Numbered from the stretch's first letter, positions 16,596 to 24,948 are shown. The stretch: DNA of 64,000 nt from Micromonospora ureilytica (GCF_015751765.1 NZ_JADOTX010000001.1:2542001-2606000), one strand, 5' to 3'. Numbers and translations: made by a program. Notes: generated by a model not told the origin, from the sequence alone.

Positions 16596-17864
16596 TCAGG
16601 CCACCGGGGCGGGCGACTCGACCGGGGGCGGGTCGGCGTAGGCGCGCGCGACCGTCGCGCGGTTGAAGACCCGCCAGGTGGCGGCGGAGACGCCGATCGC
16701 TACCACCAACCCGACCCAGTACGGCGCGGTGATGCCGAACCGGGCGGCGAGCAGCCCGCCCAGCAGTGCGCCCAGGCAGTTGCCACCCGCAGCCACGAAG
16801 AGGGTCGTGCTGGCCACCCGGCCCTGCAACGTCGGTGGGGTGAGTCGTTGGCGCAGGGAGTTGGCCACGATGTTCCACAGCCCGCCGTGCACGCCGAAGG
16901 CGAACAGCGCGAACCCGACCACGATGGTGCTGCGGGACGCGGCCAACGCCAGGTGCAACCCCGCCTCGATGAGCAGGCCGACCCGGATCGTCCAGGTGGG
17001 GCTGATCCGGGCGATGATCCGGTCGCCGAGGAGCGCGCCGAGCACCCCACCGGTGGCCATGCAGGTGAAGAGCAGGCCGTAGCCGACTGACCCGAGGCCC
17101 AGCCGCTCGCCGGCGAGCAGCACCAGCACCGCGAGCGCGGCGGTGAGGGTCACGTTGAGCAGACCGATCAGCACGGCCATCGTGCGCAACAACCGCTGGT
17201 TGGCCAGCCAGCGCAGTCCCTCGACGATCTCGCCGCCCATCGAACGGGTACGGCGTTCGTGCGTGTCACCGGCGGCGGCCCGGAAGTCCCCGCCGATCAG
17301 TGCCACCAACACGGCGCTGAGGGCGTACGTGACGGCGTTGACCAGGAACGGGCTGCCCGCCGAGAGGGCGAACAGGAAGCCGCCGAGCGGGCCGGCGAGC
17401 ATGCTGTGCATGAGGGTGGCGCCACCGCTGAGCCAGCCGTTGGCGCGCTCCAGGCGGTGCCGTGGCACCACGCTCGGCACGATGGCCTGGCTGGCCGCGC
17501 GGAACACGATCTCCCCGGTGTTGACCAGGAACAACACCGCGTACAGCAGCGCCACCCCGCCGTGGCCGGTGAGGATCGCCGTGGCCAGAACGGCGAGCGC
17601 GACCACCCGGACCAGGTCGATGACGATCATCAGGCGGCGCCGGTCCATCCGGTCCACCAGCACCCCGCCGGGCAGGGCGAAGAGCAGCCACGGCAGCCAC
17701 GCCACGGCGGACGCCCCGGCGACCACGAGCGGGTCATCGGTGCGCGACGCGACGAAGAGTGGCGCGGCGACGGTGGCCAGGCCGCTGCCCAGGGCCGAGA
17801 GGGTGGTCGCCGCCCAGAGTCGGGCGAACGCCGGTCCCAGGCCAGCTCCCGCGTTCGGTGTCAC
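16596..17864 (-). CDS. MFS transporter (MFS_3/enterobactin-exporter-like)
   Basis: The 422-residue protein has about twelve membrane helices and an MFS cytoplasmic loop VDRMDRRRLMIVIDL after helix 2. The overall pattern (FARLWAATTLSALGSGLATVAAPL at the N-terminus) matches the MFS_3 family of actinobacterial exporters. It is divergent from the ArsR-SRPBCC gene, with a repeat-rich 145-base promoter region between them. A role in export of a small hydrophobic compound is the family default; the substrate is not readable. Confidence 0.83.
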   Translation of the reverse strand: MTPNAGAGLGPAFARLWAATTLSALGSGLATVAAPLFVASRTDDPLVVAGASAVAWLPWLLFALPGGVLVDRMDRRRLMIVIDLVRVVALAVLATAILTGHGGVALLYAVLFLVNTGEIVFRAASQAIVPSVVPRHRLERANGWLSGGATLMHSMLAGPLGGFLFALSAGSPFLVNAVTYALSAVLVALIGGDFRAAAGDTHERRTRSMGGEIVEGLRWLANQRLLRTMAVLIGLLNVTLTAALAVLVLLAGERLGLGSVGYGLLFTCMATGGVLGALLGDRIIARISPTWTIRVGLLIEAGLHLALAASRSTIVVGFALFAFGVHGGLWNIVANSLRQRLTPPTLQGRVASTTLFVAAGGNCLGALLGGLLAARFGITAPYWVGLVVAIGVSAATWRVFNRATVARAYADPPPVESPAPVA

Positions 17865-17940
17865 GGCGAGCGAACCTACCAGCGACTCCCGTTGGCGCCA
17901 GGGGATTTATCCGTCCGGCAGAAGGCTGGCCGCGGTCAGG

Positions 17941-17993
17941 TTGACAGGCATCCCATTGGTTGCCTAAATTGACAAGCAACCAGACGGTTGCCT
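17941..17993 (+). promoter_or_regulatory. Tandem operator/promoter of the ArsR-SRPBCC gene
   Basis: Two 25-base direct repeats (17941-17965 and 17969-17993, 28 bases apart, 19 of 25 identical) each begin with TTGACA and end with GGTTGCCT. Inside, GCAACC and GGTTGC arms form short inverted repeats (for example 17977-17981 with 17986-17990). The first TTGACA can serve as a -35 element with a TAAATT at 17965-17970 as -10. The arrangement suits a dimeric ArsR-type repressor binding twice over its own promoter, 17 bases before the start codon. Direct evidence is the repeat; the binding protein is inferred. Confidence 0.6.
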
Positions 17994-18009
17994 GTTACGG
18001 GGAGGGTCG

Positions 18010-18843
18010 ATGGACGACGCGTTTCGGGCGCTGGCCGACCCCAGCAGGCGTCGACTGCTGGACCGCCTCAACGAGCGCAACGGCCAGACCCTGCGGGAGC
18101 TGTGCGACGGGCTGGCCACCACCCGCCAGGCCGTCAGCAAGCACCTGTCGGTGCTGGAGGCGGCCGACCTCGTCACGACCGTTCGGCGCGGCCGGGAGAA
18201 GCTGCACTACCTCAACGCCGCCCCGATCAACGCCATCGCCGACCGGTGGCTCAGCCGCTACGACCGCGAGCGCGCCGCCACCCTCGCCGACCTGACCACC
18301 GCATTGGAGCGACAACCCATGGAGAGCCCGACCTTCGTCTACACGACCTACGTCGCCACCACCGCGCAGCGACTGTGGTCCGCGCTCACCGAACCGGCGT
18401 TCACCCGTCGCTACTGGGGTGGAGTCGCGCTGGTTTCGGACTGGCAGGTCGGGTCACCCGTGCTGTGGCAGGACGCACCGGACGGCGAGCCGCGCGACCT
18501 CGGCCAGCGGGTGCTCGTCGCCGAGCCGTACCGCCGCCTCTCCTACAGCTGGCACGGTTTCCAACCCGAGCACGCCGAGCACTTCGGCTGGTCCGCGGAG
18601 GAGTTGGCCGCCCGGCTCGGCGAGCGCCGGTCGACGGTGACCTTCGAGATCGAGCCGCACAGCGGGTCGACCGTCCGGCTGACCGTCATTCACGACGATT
18701 TCTCCCCCGACAGCGAGATGCACCGGGCGATCAGCGGCCAGCTCGACGGCAGCGGAGGCTGGCCGGAACTGCTGGCCAGCCTCAAGACCCTGCTGGAGAC
18801 CGGCGAGCCGATGCCCGACCCGACCCAGGCCCAGGCCCGCTGA
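18010..18843 (+). CDS. ArsR-type regulator fused to an SRPBCC (AHSA1) domain
   Basis: The 277-residue protein has an N-terminal ArsR winged helix (1-95; FRALADPSRRRLLDRL, then TTRQAVSKHLSVLEAADLV as recognition helix). After a linker it continues as an AHSA1-type SRPBCC domain (about 105-265; FTRRYWGGVALVSDW, YSWHGFQPEH, FEIEPHSGSTVRLTVIHDDF). SRPBCC domains bind hydrophobic ligands. The two are often adjacent genes; here they form one chain, giving a candidate one-component ligand sensor. No metal-binding CxC of classical ArsR is present. It probably represses itself and the divergent MFS gene through the tandem repeats upstream. Confidence 0.85.
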   Translation: MDDAFRALADPSRRRLLDRLNERNGQTLRELCDGLATTRQAVSKHLSVLEAADLVTTVRRGREKLHYLNAAPINAIADRWLSRYDRERAATLADLTTALERQPMESPTFVYTTYVATTAQRLWSALTEPAFTRRYWGGVALVSDWQVGSPVLWQDAPDGEPRDLGQRVLVAEPYRRLSYSWHGFQPEHAEHFGWSAEELAARLGERRSTVTFEIEPHSGSTVRLTVIHDDFSPDSEMHRAISGQLDGSGGWPELLASLKTLLETGEPMPDPTQAQAR

Positions 18844-19180
18844 CCCGGGCGCGCCCTGGTCCAAGATCCGCACCCCGCCCGATCGCGTCGGCCAGGCGGG
18901 TGCATTTCCGCCGTCTCCGGCAATACCTCGCCATCGACCCAGCGGCGACAGCCCGACCGGATGGACATCGATGGGAGCACCGGTGCCGGTCGGGCCGTCC
19001 GGGCTTTTCCGCAGCTCTCCCCGCCTTCGGGTGGACACGTGACGGCAACGAGGATTTCTCATTTTCACCTGATCGAGGACCCAACCCACCTAGTGTTGGG
19101 CACACCGGTGCTAGTCACGGAGTTGGCCACCCGAACGACGTCCCACGCAGTCAGCGGACGAAAAGTGAGGGAAGACGCGT
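18844..19180. other. 337-base intergenic stretch without a gene
   Basis: I see no coding pattern here on either strand. A six-base hairpin (CCCAAC 19080-19085 with GTTGGG 19095-19100) and an AT-richer patch around 19051-19070 lie upstream of the surface-protein gene at 19181, whose GAGGGAAG ribosome-binding site is at about 19168-19175. The promoter of the surface-protein/sortase operon should be in the last 100 bases, but I cannot point to one clear pair of hexamers. Confidence 0.4.
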
Positions 19181-19666
19181 ATGAAGGTCTCAACAGCACT
19201 CTGCTCGGCGGCGCTCGGCGTGGGCCTCGGCACGCTCCTGCTGCCAGGCGCCGCACTGGCCGACACCACTGTGTCACCGGCCACCACCCCGGTCGGTGGG
19301 ACCGTCGTGCTCACCGCGACGACCTGCAACCCGAAGTCGGGTGACGCCATCTTCCGGGTCACCGGCCCCAACCGCGACCAGAACGTCCGATCCACCACGG
19401 CCGCCGCCGGCGGCGGACTGAGCGCCGAACTCTTCACCGCCGGATTCACCCTGGGCACCTACACGGTGGCGGCGACCTGCGGCGACGGCAGCTCGGCCGG
19501 CACCGCCACGTTCGCCGTCACCCCGATCGGCGGCGCGCCGGCCGGCTCCGGCGGCGACAACCGTGACACCGGCGCTCTCGCCGCCGGCGGCACACTGCTC
19601 GGCACCGCCCTCGCCGGCGCGGTGGTCCTGATCCGCCGGCGTCGTCCGGTGTCCACTGTCGCCTGA
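19181..19666 (+). CDS. Secreted cell-surface protein, probable sortase substrate
   Basis: The 161-residue protein has a Sec signal peptide (1-27, ending AALA), an Ig-like beta-rich body with two Cys (TTCNPKSGDAIF and AATCGDGSS, likely one disulfide), a Gly-rich linker and a C-terminal sorting-signal layout: NRDTGALAAGG (127-137), a hydrophobic helix and RRRR. LPxTG is absent, but T130-G131 stands exactly where the T-G of a sorting signal would be. The class F sortase gene lies 86 bases downstream, so it is a likely substrate. The exact wall-anchoring mechanism is inferred. Confidence 0.75.
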   Translation: MKVSTALCSAALGVGLGTLLLPGAALADTTVSPATTPVGGTVVLTATTCNPKSGDAIFRVTGPNRDQNVRSTTAAAGGGLSAELFTAGFTLGTYTVAATCGDGSSAGTATFAVTPIGGAPAGSGGDNRDTGALAAGGTLLGTALAGAVVLIRRRRPVSTVA

Positions 19667-19752
19667 TCGGCGACCGCTCCATCCCTGAGACGGGTGCCCG
19701 CGCCGGTGACACCGGTGCGGGCACCCCGACGATCCCGTACGGAGGTGCACAC

Positions 19753-20364
19753 GTGTGGTGGCGGCGGACCCTACCGGCCGTGGTCGCCCTGCTCGGCGTG
19801 ACCGGGCTCGGGCTGATCACCGTCAGCCTCACCGCCGACCCGGCGCGGCCACCACGCCCGTCGGCCGACGCGCCGACACGCACCCACCCCGCACCGGACC
19901 TGGCACCGCTGCCACACGCCGCGCCGGTCCGGGTGCAGATCCCCGCCATCGACGTACGCGCCGACATCGTCCCCGTCGGCGCGGACGCCGCCGGCGTGCT
20001 GGAGGTGCCGCCACTGGATCGGCCCACCCTCGCCGGTTGGTACCGGCACGGGGTCAGCCCCGGAGAGACCGGCAACGCCGTCCTGGTCGGACACGTCGAC
20101 TCGCCGGCCGGCCCGGCGGTCTTCTTCGACCTCGGTCGGCTCCGTGCCGGGCAGCAGGTACAGGTCACCCGCGCCGACGCACGGGTCGCCACGTTCACAG
20201 TGGACGACGTCCGGGCGTACCCCAAGGAGCACTTCCCCACCACGCTGGTCTACGGCCCGGCGGACGCCGCCGGGCTGCGCCTGATCACCTGCGGCGGCCG
20301 GTTCGACGCCGCGACCGGCAACTACGTGGACAACGTCGTCGTCTTCGCCACCCGCACCGCCTGA
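19753..20364 (+). CDS. Class F sortase
   Basis: The 203-residue protein has an N-terminal signal-anchor, a Pro-rich stalk and a class F sortase domain: VRVQIPAIDVRADIVPVG, GHVDSPAGPAVFFDLG with catalytic His114, and LITCGGRFD with catalytic Cys180. The catalytic Arg cannot be assigned with certainty; Arg183 is the nearest, and the usual tail segment reads NYVDN. Sortases cut a sorting signal and attach proteins to the cell wall outside the membrane. GTG 19753 has GGAGGTG 6 bases upstream. The gene directly upstream encodes the probable substrate. Confidence 0.85.
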   Translation: MWWRRTLPAVVALLGVTGLGLITVSLTADPARPPRPSADAPTRTHPAPDLAPLPHAAPVRVQIPAIDVRADIVPVGADAAGVLEVPPLDRPTLAGWYRHGVSPGETGNAVLVGHVDSPAGPAVFFDLGRLRAGQQVQVTRADARVATFTVDDVRAYPKEHFPTTLVYGPADAAGLRLITCGGRFDAATGNYVDNVVVFATRTA

Positions 20365-20415
20365 ACCGGACCGCACTGCCTGAACCGGACCGCACCGCCT
20401 GAACCGCCGCACCCA
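20359..20415 (+). repeat. 19-base tandem repeat, three copies
   Basis: Units start at 20359, 20378 and 20397 with consensus GCCTGAACCGGACCGCACY; the third copy diverges after GCCTGAACCG. The first copy contains the TGA stop of the sortase gene, so expansion occurred across the gene end without altering the protein. It probably arose by replication slippage. No hairpin or regulatory role is evident. Confidence 0.85.
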
Positions 20416-20517
20416 CCGAGTCGCCGCCCCGCTGTCGGGAGCCGGACCCTGCTCGGCAGAATGCGGTGGCACCATCCCCTGATCGGGGCGGTGCGCCGGC
20501 GACGGGGAGGCACAGCG

Positions 20518-21618
20518 GTGGATCAGCGACCGGTACGGGACCGGACCGGTCGAGGCGTACGCGCCCTGGCCCGTCGACTGCTCGGACGGGTCGAGGGCGA
20601 CTCCCCCACCCCCCGCCGGTCCAACCCGGACGCCGTTGTCGACTGCGCCGTCTACGTCAACGGCCGCCGGGAACCCGGTCAACCGCACTACGCCGACGCG
20701 TACGCCCGGACGCGGCACGGCCGCGACGCCTTCGTCTGGCTGGGACTGCACGATCCGGGCCCGGCCGTGCTCGCCGCGGTCGGCCAGACCTTCGGCCTCG
20801 ACGAGCTGACCGTCGAACAGGCACTCGCCGACGGGCACCGGCCCACAGTGCAGCGCCACGGGCCGGTCACGCTGCTGGTCCTGCGCACCGCCGGGTACGT
20901 GGAGCACGACGAGCTGACCGACACCTCCGAGGTGATCGACACCGGGGACGTCATGGTGCTGCTCGGTGACCGATTCGCCATCACCGTGCGGCACGGCGCC
21001 GCCGGGGCGCTGCGCAGCGTCCGCGCCGACATCGAGCGCCGCCCCGCGCTGCTGGCCGCCGGCCCGTGGGCGGTGGCGTACGCGGTCTGCGCCCGCATGG
21101 TCGACTCCTACCTGGAGGTGGCCGGGCACGTGGAACGGGACCTGGAGCGGGTCGAGGAGGCGGTGTTCGCCCGCGACCGCTCGGCCGACATCCAGCACAT
21201 CTACCAGCTCAAACGAGAGGTGGTGGAGTTCAAGCGGGCGGTCCTGCCGTTGCAGGCGCCGATGCGTACGCTGCTCGAACCCGACGGCCCACCGCGTTCC
21301 CTGCACCGCTGGTTCGTCGACGTCGACGGCCGGCTGAGCCGGGCGGTGGATCGGGTCGCCGCGTACGACGACCTGCTCACCTCGATCGTCCAGTCGCGAC
21401 TGGCGCAGCTCGCCGTGGAGCAGAACAACGACATGCGCAAGATCGCCGCATGGGCGGCCATCGCGGCCACCCAGACCGGCATCGCCGGCATCTACGGCAT
21501 GAACTTCGACCACATGCCCGAGCTGGCCTGGCGCTACGGCTACGCCGGGGCCCTCACCCTGATGGCGGCGGCGGCCCTGTTCCTGTACCGCCTGTTCCGC
21601 CGCTCCGGCTGGCTGTGA
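20518..21618 (+). CDS. corA: CorA-family divalent metal transporter
   Basis: The 366-residue protein has the CorA layout: a large N-terminal cytoplasmic alpha/beta domain (FVWLGLHDPG, VTLLVLRTAGY, DRFAITVRHG), a long helix with acidic/basic heptads (about 190-330), and two C-terminal membrane helices bracketing the signature YGMNFDHMPEL. It should form a pentameric Mg2+ (or Co2+/Ni2+) channel. GTG 20518 is preferred because GGGGAGG lies 7 bases upstream; an ATG at 20461 would add 19 basic residues. It is convergent with an MBL-fold gene 18 bases away. Confidence 0.9.
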   Translation: MDQRPVRDRTGRGVRALARRLLGRVEGDSPTPRRSNPDAVVDCAVYVNGRREPGQPHYADAYARTRHGRDAFVWLGLHDPGPAVLAAVGQTFGLDELTVEQALADGHRPTVQRHGPVTLLVLRTAGYVEHDELTDTSEVIDTGDVMVLLGDRFAITVRHGAAGALRSVRADIERRPALLAAGPWAVAYAVCARMVDSYLEVAGHVERDLERVEEAVFARDRSADIQHIYQLKREVVEFKRAVLPLQAPMRTLLEPDGPPRSLHRWFVDVDGRLSRAVDRVAAYDDLLTSIVQSRLAQLAVEQNNDMRKIAAWAAIAATQTGIAGIYGMNFDHMPELAWRYGYAGALTLMAAAALFLYRLFRRSGWL

Positions 21619-21636
21619 GGCCCGCCGACGGGCTGC

Positions 21637-22347
21637 TCAACGGTACGCGGAGAGGAAGGCGCGGATGCGGTCGCGGGGCTTGTCGGTCAGCTCGGGGCCG
21701 TGGGTGAAGGCCGCGAGGTCGTAATCCAACTCGCCGAGGACGTGCGCGGTCTCCCGGGTCATCTGGAAGTCGCTGCACAGCCACTTCATCGGCCACCGGA
21801 CGCCGAACATGTTGAACAACGCGTCCCCGGTGATCAACAGGCGGGTCGGCTCGTGCAGGAGCGACACATGCCCGGGCGAGTGCCCGGGGGTGTGCACCAC
21901 CCGCAGGCCACCACCGACGTCGAGCAGGTCCCCGTCGGCCAGCGGCTGGGCCACCTCGACCGCCGGAAACCGGCCGCTGTTGAGCCGGGCGAACAGCCGC
22001 CCGCCAGTCACGGTCGGGTCGCTGACCGGCGCGCGGCCCGCTTCCGCGTACGGCACGTCGGCGGCGTGCGCCGCGACCGGGGCGCCGGTGCGGCGGACCA
22101 GCTCCGCCGCGCCGCCGGCGTGATCGGGGTGCGCGTGGGTGAGCACGATCCGGGTGACGTCCGCCGGCACCTTGCCCATCGCCGCGAGCCCGCGCACGAT
22201 CCGGGCCGGCGCCTTGGCCAGCCCGCAGTCGACCAGCGTGACACTGCCGTCGTCGTCGACGAAGGCGTACGAGTTGACGGCCGCGCGGCCCACCGTGGGG
22301 ATACGCCAGACGTTCGGGGCCAGTGGCACCGCAGGGGCTCGCGTCAT
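21637..22347 (-). CDS. MBL-fold metallohydrolase (glyoxalase II-like)
   Basis: The 236-residue protein shows the full zinc-ligand set of the superfamily: LTHAHPDHAGGA (HxHxDH), VVHTPGHSPGHV, ITGDALFN and a C-terminal FTHG. The order and spacing resemble glyoxalase II/YqgX-type hydrolases. The natural substrate cannot be told from sequence. Start ATG 22347 follows a short gap from the SGNH gene, which is divergent (starts 85 bases apart). Confidence 0.85.
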   Translation of the reverse strand: MTRAPAVPLAPNVWRIPTVGRAAVNSYAFVDDDGSVTLVDCGLAKAPARIVRGLAAMGKVPADVTRIVLTHAHPDHAGGAAELVRRTGAPVAAHAADVPYAEAGRAPVSDPTVTGGRLFARLNSGRFPAVEVAQPLADGDLLDVGGGLRVVHTPGHSPGHVSLLHEPTRLLITGDALFNMFGVRWPMKWLCSDFQMTRETAHVLGELDYDLAAFTHGPELTDKPRDRIRAFLSAYR

Positions 22348-22432
22348 GTCGCGAGTCTAGGAAGGATCGTCAACTGTCGTTCTCGACCGACCGGCGGTCC
22401 GCCTGAGCAGACGGAGGGCTAACCTCGCGCGG

Positions 22433-23203
22433 GTGATGTGGCAGCGGTACGTGGCGATCGGCGACAGCACCACCGAAGGGCTCGACGACCCGGACGGCGT
22501 CGGCGGCTACCGGGGCTGGGCCGACCGGTTCGCCCTGGCGGTGGCCCGCGCCCAGGGTGGTCTGGAATACGCGAACCTGGCCATCCGTGGCCGGACCACC
22601 GCATTGATCCGCGCCGAGCAGCTCCAGCCCGCCCTCGACCTGGCACCCGACCTGGCCACCGTGGTCGCCGGCATGAACGACGTGCTGCGCCCCTCCTTCG
22701 ACGCCGACCAGGTCGCCGGGGATGTCGCGGCGATGCAGCAGGCACTGGTCGAGCAGGGGGCCACCGTGCTGACCTTCACGATGCCGGATCCGGCACCCGT
22801 GATGCCGTTGGCCCGGCCGCTCCGTGGTCGCATGCTGGCGCTCAACGAGGCGCTGCGGGCCGCCACCGCACGGACCGGCGCCACCCTCCTCGACCTGGGC
22901 GCCCACCCGGTCTCCTCCGATCCCCGGCTGTGGAGCGACGACCGGCTGCACGCCAACAGCGCCGGGCACGAGCGGATCGCCGCCGCGCTGGCGTACACGG
23001 CGGGTCTGCCCGGGTTCGACGACTCCTGGACGCACCCGTTGCCGCCGGCAGTCCGTCGGCGCCGCGGCGAGGTGTTCGGCACCGAGCTGGCCTGGACCCG
23101 TCGGCACCTGCTGCCCTGGCTGGTCCGGCACCTGCGCGGCCAGTCGTCGGGCGACGACCGGGTGGCCAAGCGGCCGGTGCCGCTGCCGGTGCCGCTCGAC
23201 TAG
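22433..23203 (+). CDS. SGNH/GDSL-family hydrolase
   Basis: The 256-residue protein has block I IGDSTTEG (catalytic Ser near residue 10), block III GMNDVLRPSF (oxyanion Asn), and a C-terminal DDRLHANSAGH containing the catalytic Asp-x-x-His pair. There is no signal peptide, so it acts in the cytoplasm. Such enzymes are esterases or lipases of broad range. The first codon is GTG 22433, followed immediately by an ATG; CGGAGGG lies about 14 bases upstream, slightly far. A basic tail follows the catalytic domain. Confidence 0.88.
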   Translation: MMWQRYVAIGDSTTEGLDDPDGVGGYRGWADRFALAVARAQGGLEYANLAIRGRTTALIRAEQLQPALDLAPDLATVVAGMNDVLRPSFDADQVAGDVAAMQQALVEQGATVLTFTMPDPAPVMPLARPLRGRMLALNEALRAATARTGATLLDLGAHPVSSDPRLWSDDRLHANSAGHERIAAALAYTAGLPGFDDSWTHPLPPAVRRRRGEVFGTELAWTRRHLLPWLVRHLRGQSSGDDRVAKRPVPLPVPLD

Positions 23204-23227
23204 AACGGGTGCGGCAGGATTGGCGAC

Positions 23228-23644
23228 GTGGGTAAGGGTGCGGGGCGTCGGCGGGCGAACGGGACGACGGGACGGGTGTGCCCGTGCGGCTCCGGCCGGG
23301 CGTACGCGGACTGCTGCGCCCCGGTGCACGGCGGCGACGCACCGGCGACGGCCGAGGCGTTGATGCGCTCCCGGTTCAGCGCCTTCGCCCTCGGCGACTC
23401 CGGTTACCTGCTGCGCAGCTGGCACTCCTCGACCCGGCCCACCTCGCTGGAACTCGACCCGGGGCAGCGGTGGACCCGCCTGGAGATCGTGGAGACCGAG
23501 CGGGGTGGCCTGCTCGACGCCGCCGGCACTGTGACGTTCCACGCCCACTACCGGGACGCGGGCCGGCCCGGCACGATGACCGAACACAGCAGGTTTGTCC
23601 GCGAGGACGGCCGGTGGGTCTACGTCGATGGTGACCAGCCCTGA
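23228..23644 (+). CDS. YchJ-family (UPF0225) SEC-C motif protein
   Basis: The 138-residue protein begins with a basic tail, then the SEC-C-like zinc motif CPCGSGRAYADCC (about residues 18-30) and the YchJ domain (ALMRSRFSAFALGDSGYLLRSWH; FHAHYRD; FVREDGRWVYVDGD). The function of the family is not established; the fold is NTF2-like. The GTG start is 24 bases after the SGNH gene stop, so both may be in one transcript. A structured non-coding stretch follows. Confidence 0.87.
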   Translation: MGKGAGRRRANGTTGRVCPCGSGRAYADCCAPVHGGDAPATAEALMRSRFSAFALGDSGYLLRSWHSSTRPTSLELDPGQRWTRLEIVETERGGLLDAAGTVTFHAHYRDAGRPGTMTEHSRFVREDGRWVYVDGDQP

Positions 23645-23655
23645 GGGCTGGTTTG

Positions 23656-23825
23656 GCGTAGGATGACGTCGGCGTAGTCCTGCGCCGCACCTCCCTCCCG
23701 GCGCTCACGCCGCCGGCAACGCGGAGGCAAAGGGGGCCTGGAGCCCTCGGGACGTGGTGCCACATGCCCCACTCCGGCGGGGTCGGCGGGAGCGTGAGTC
23801 CCGGTGACCGTGCCGTTGACCGGGA
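23656..23825 (+). promoter_or_regulatory. Structured 5' leader candidate of unknown class
   Basis: The 188-base gap before the SRPBCC gene holds several hairpins in a row: GCGTAGGA (23656-23663) with TCCTGCGC (23678-23685, one G-U); CGGCG-CTCA-CGCCG (23699-23712); a GGGC-CTGGA-GCCC stem near 23733-23745; and TCCCGGT (23799-23805) with ACCGGGA (23819-23825), the last ending 7 bases before the ATG and covering the likely GGGAG ribosome-binding site. I compared it by memory with common riboswitch consensus sequences and found no match. It may be a regulatory leader of a new or unrecognised class, or the terminator of the YchJ gene plus a GC-rich UTR. Confidence 0.35.
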
Positions 23826-23832
23826 GCATGTG

Positions 23833-24558
23833 ATGACCAACCAGAGATCGTTCAAGGCCCGGGTCCGAACCCGGATGGAGAAGACCGGCGAGAGCTACAC
23901 CACGGCCCGCCGGCACCTGATCAATCGGACCGCCGAGCCGGGTCCGGCGTCCACCGCCGCGGCGCAGACAGCGCAGACCGAACCCGCCGCCGCCGCGGCG
24001 CAGACCGAGCGGATCGCCGACGACCTGATCCGCGCCCGGACCGGCCGCGGCTGGGCCGAGTGGTTCGCTCTGCTCGACGACGCGGCCGCCACCGAGTGGA
24101 CACACACCCGGATCGCCCGTCACCTGGTCACCGACCACGAGGTGCCGGGCTGGTGGGCGCAGACCATCACCGTCGGGTACGAGCAGGCACGCGGCCTGCG
24201 CGCCCCGGGTCAGCGACGTGGCGGCGGCTTCGAGGCCAGCGCGAGCCGGACGGTGGCCGTGCCGGCGCTGCGACTGTTCGAGGCGTTCGCCGACGAGGCG
24301 GCACGCGCCCGCTGGCTGCCCGACGTCGAGGTGCGCGTCCGCACCGCCACCGCGCCGCGCATCTTTCGAGCCGACTGGGCAGGTGGTCCCACCCGGATTG
24401 TCGTCGGCATCGACGCCGTCGGCGAGTCGAAGGCCCGGGTCAGCATCCTGCACGAGAAGCTGACCGGAGCCGAGCAGGCCGCGGAGCTGAAGACGTACTG
24501 GCGGGACCGGCTCGCCGCGCTGAAGGCACTGCTCGAAACGGACGGAGACCACCGATGA
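23833..24558 (+). CDS. SRPBCC/AHSA1-like protein
   Basis: The 241-residue protein has a basic N-terminal helix (FKARVRTRMEKTGESYTTARRHL), an Ala-rich linker, a conserved helical DUF4287-like segment (GRGWAEWFALLDDAAATEWTHTRIARHLVTDHEVPGWWAQ...), and an SRPBCC half at the C-terminus (VPALRLFEAFADEAARARWLP, RIFRADWAGGPTRIVVGID). SRPBCC folds bind hydrophobic ligands; no enzyme activity can be assigned. ATG 23833 is chosen. Its stop overlaps the ATG of the VOC gene, so the two are translationally coupled. Confidence 0.78.
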   Translation: MTNQRSFKARVRTRMEKTGESYTTARRHLINRTAEPGPASTAAAQTAQTEPAAAAAQTERIADDLIRARTGRGWAEWFALLDDAAATEWTHTRIARHLVTDHEVPGWWAQTITVGYEQARGLRAPGQRRGGGFEASASRTVAVPALRLFEAFADEAARARWLPDVEVRVRTATAPRIFRADWAGGPTRIVVGIDAVGESKARVSILHEKLTGAEQAAELKTYWRDRLAALKALLETDGDHR

Positions 24559-24941
24559 CCATCACGTTCATCAACCTGCCGGTGCGCGACCTGACCACCG
24601 CCACCGAGTTCTACCGGGCGATCGGCTTTACCAGCGACCAGGCCGAGCCGGACGGCGACAGCACGGTGCTCACCATCTCCGACACCGCCCGGCTGGTGCT
24701 GCACCTCCGCTCGGGCTTCGAGGCGTACACCGGGGTCGCCACGACGGACACGGCGACCAGCCGGGAGGTCGTGGTCGGGCTGTCGGCGTCGAGCCGGCGA
24801 CAGGTCGACGAGCTGGTCGACCAGGCGGCGGTCGCCGGTGGGGAGTCGCTCGGGCCGGGGATGGCCAACGGGCCGATGTACATGCGCGGCTTCCGGGACC
24901 TCGACGGCCACCAGTGGTCGTTCCTGCACATGGCCGGCTGA
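24555..24941 (+). CDS. VOC-family (glyoxalase/bleomycin-resistance-like) protein
   Basis: The 128-residue protein has the paired beta-alpha-beta-beta-beta layout of the vicinal oxygen chelate superfamily: ITFINLPVRDLTTATEFYRAIGF at the N-terminus and GFRDLDGHQWSFLHM at the C-terminus, the latter typical of the YaeR/PhnB-like subgroup. The start overlaps the stop of the SRPBCC gene. The ligand is unknown. A 14-bp terminator hairpin follows. Confidence 0.85.
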   Translation: MTITFINLPVRDLTTATEFYRAIGFTSDQAEPDGDSTVLTISDTARLVLHLRSGFEAYTGVATTDTATSREVVVGLSASSRRQVDELVDQAAVAGGESLGPGMANGPMYMRGFRDLDGHQWSFLHMAG

Positions 24942-24948
24942 CAGTGCG

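Noticed and set aside
23656..23825. Known riboswitch (c-di-AMP, c-di-GMP, SAM, cobalamin, fluoride)
   Set aside because: The required conserved blocks of these classes are not present as far as I can match from memory; kept only as an unassigned structured leader.
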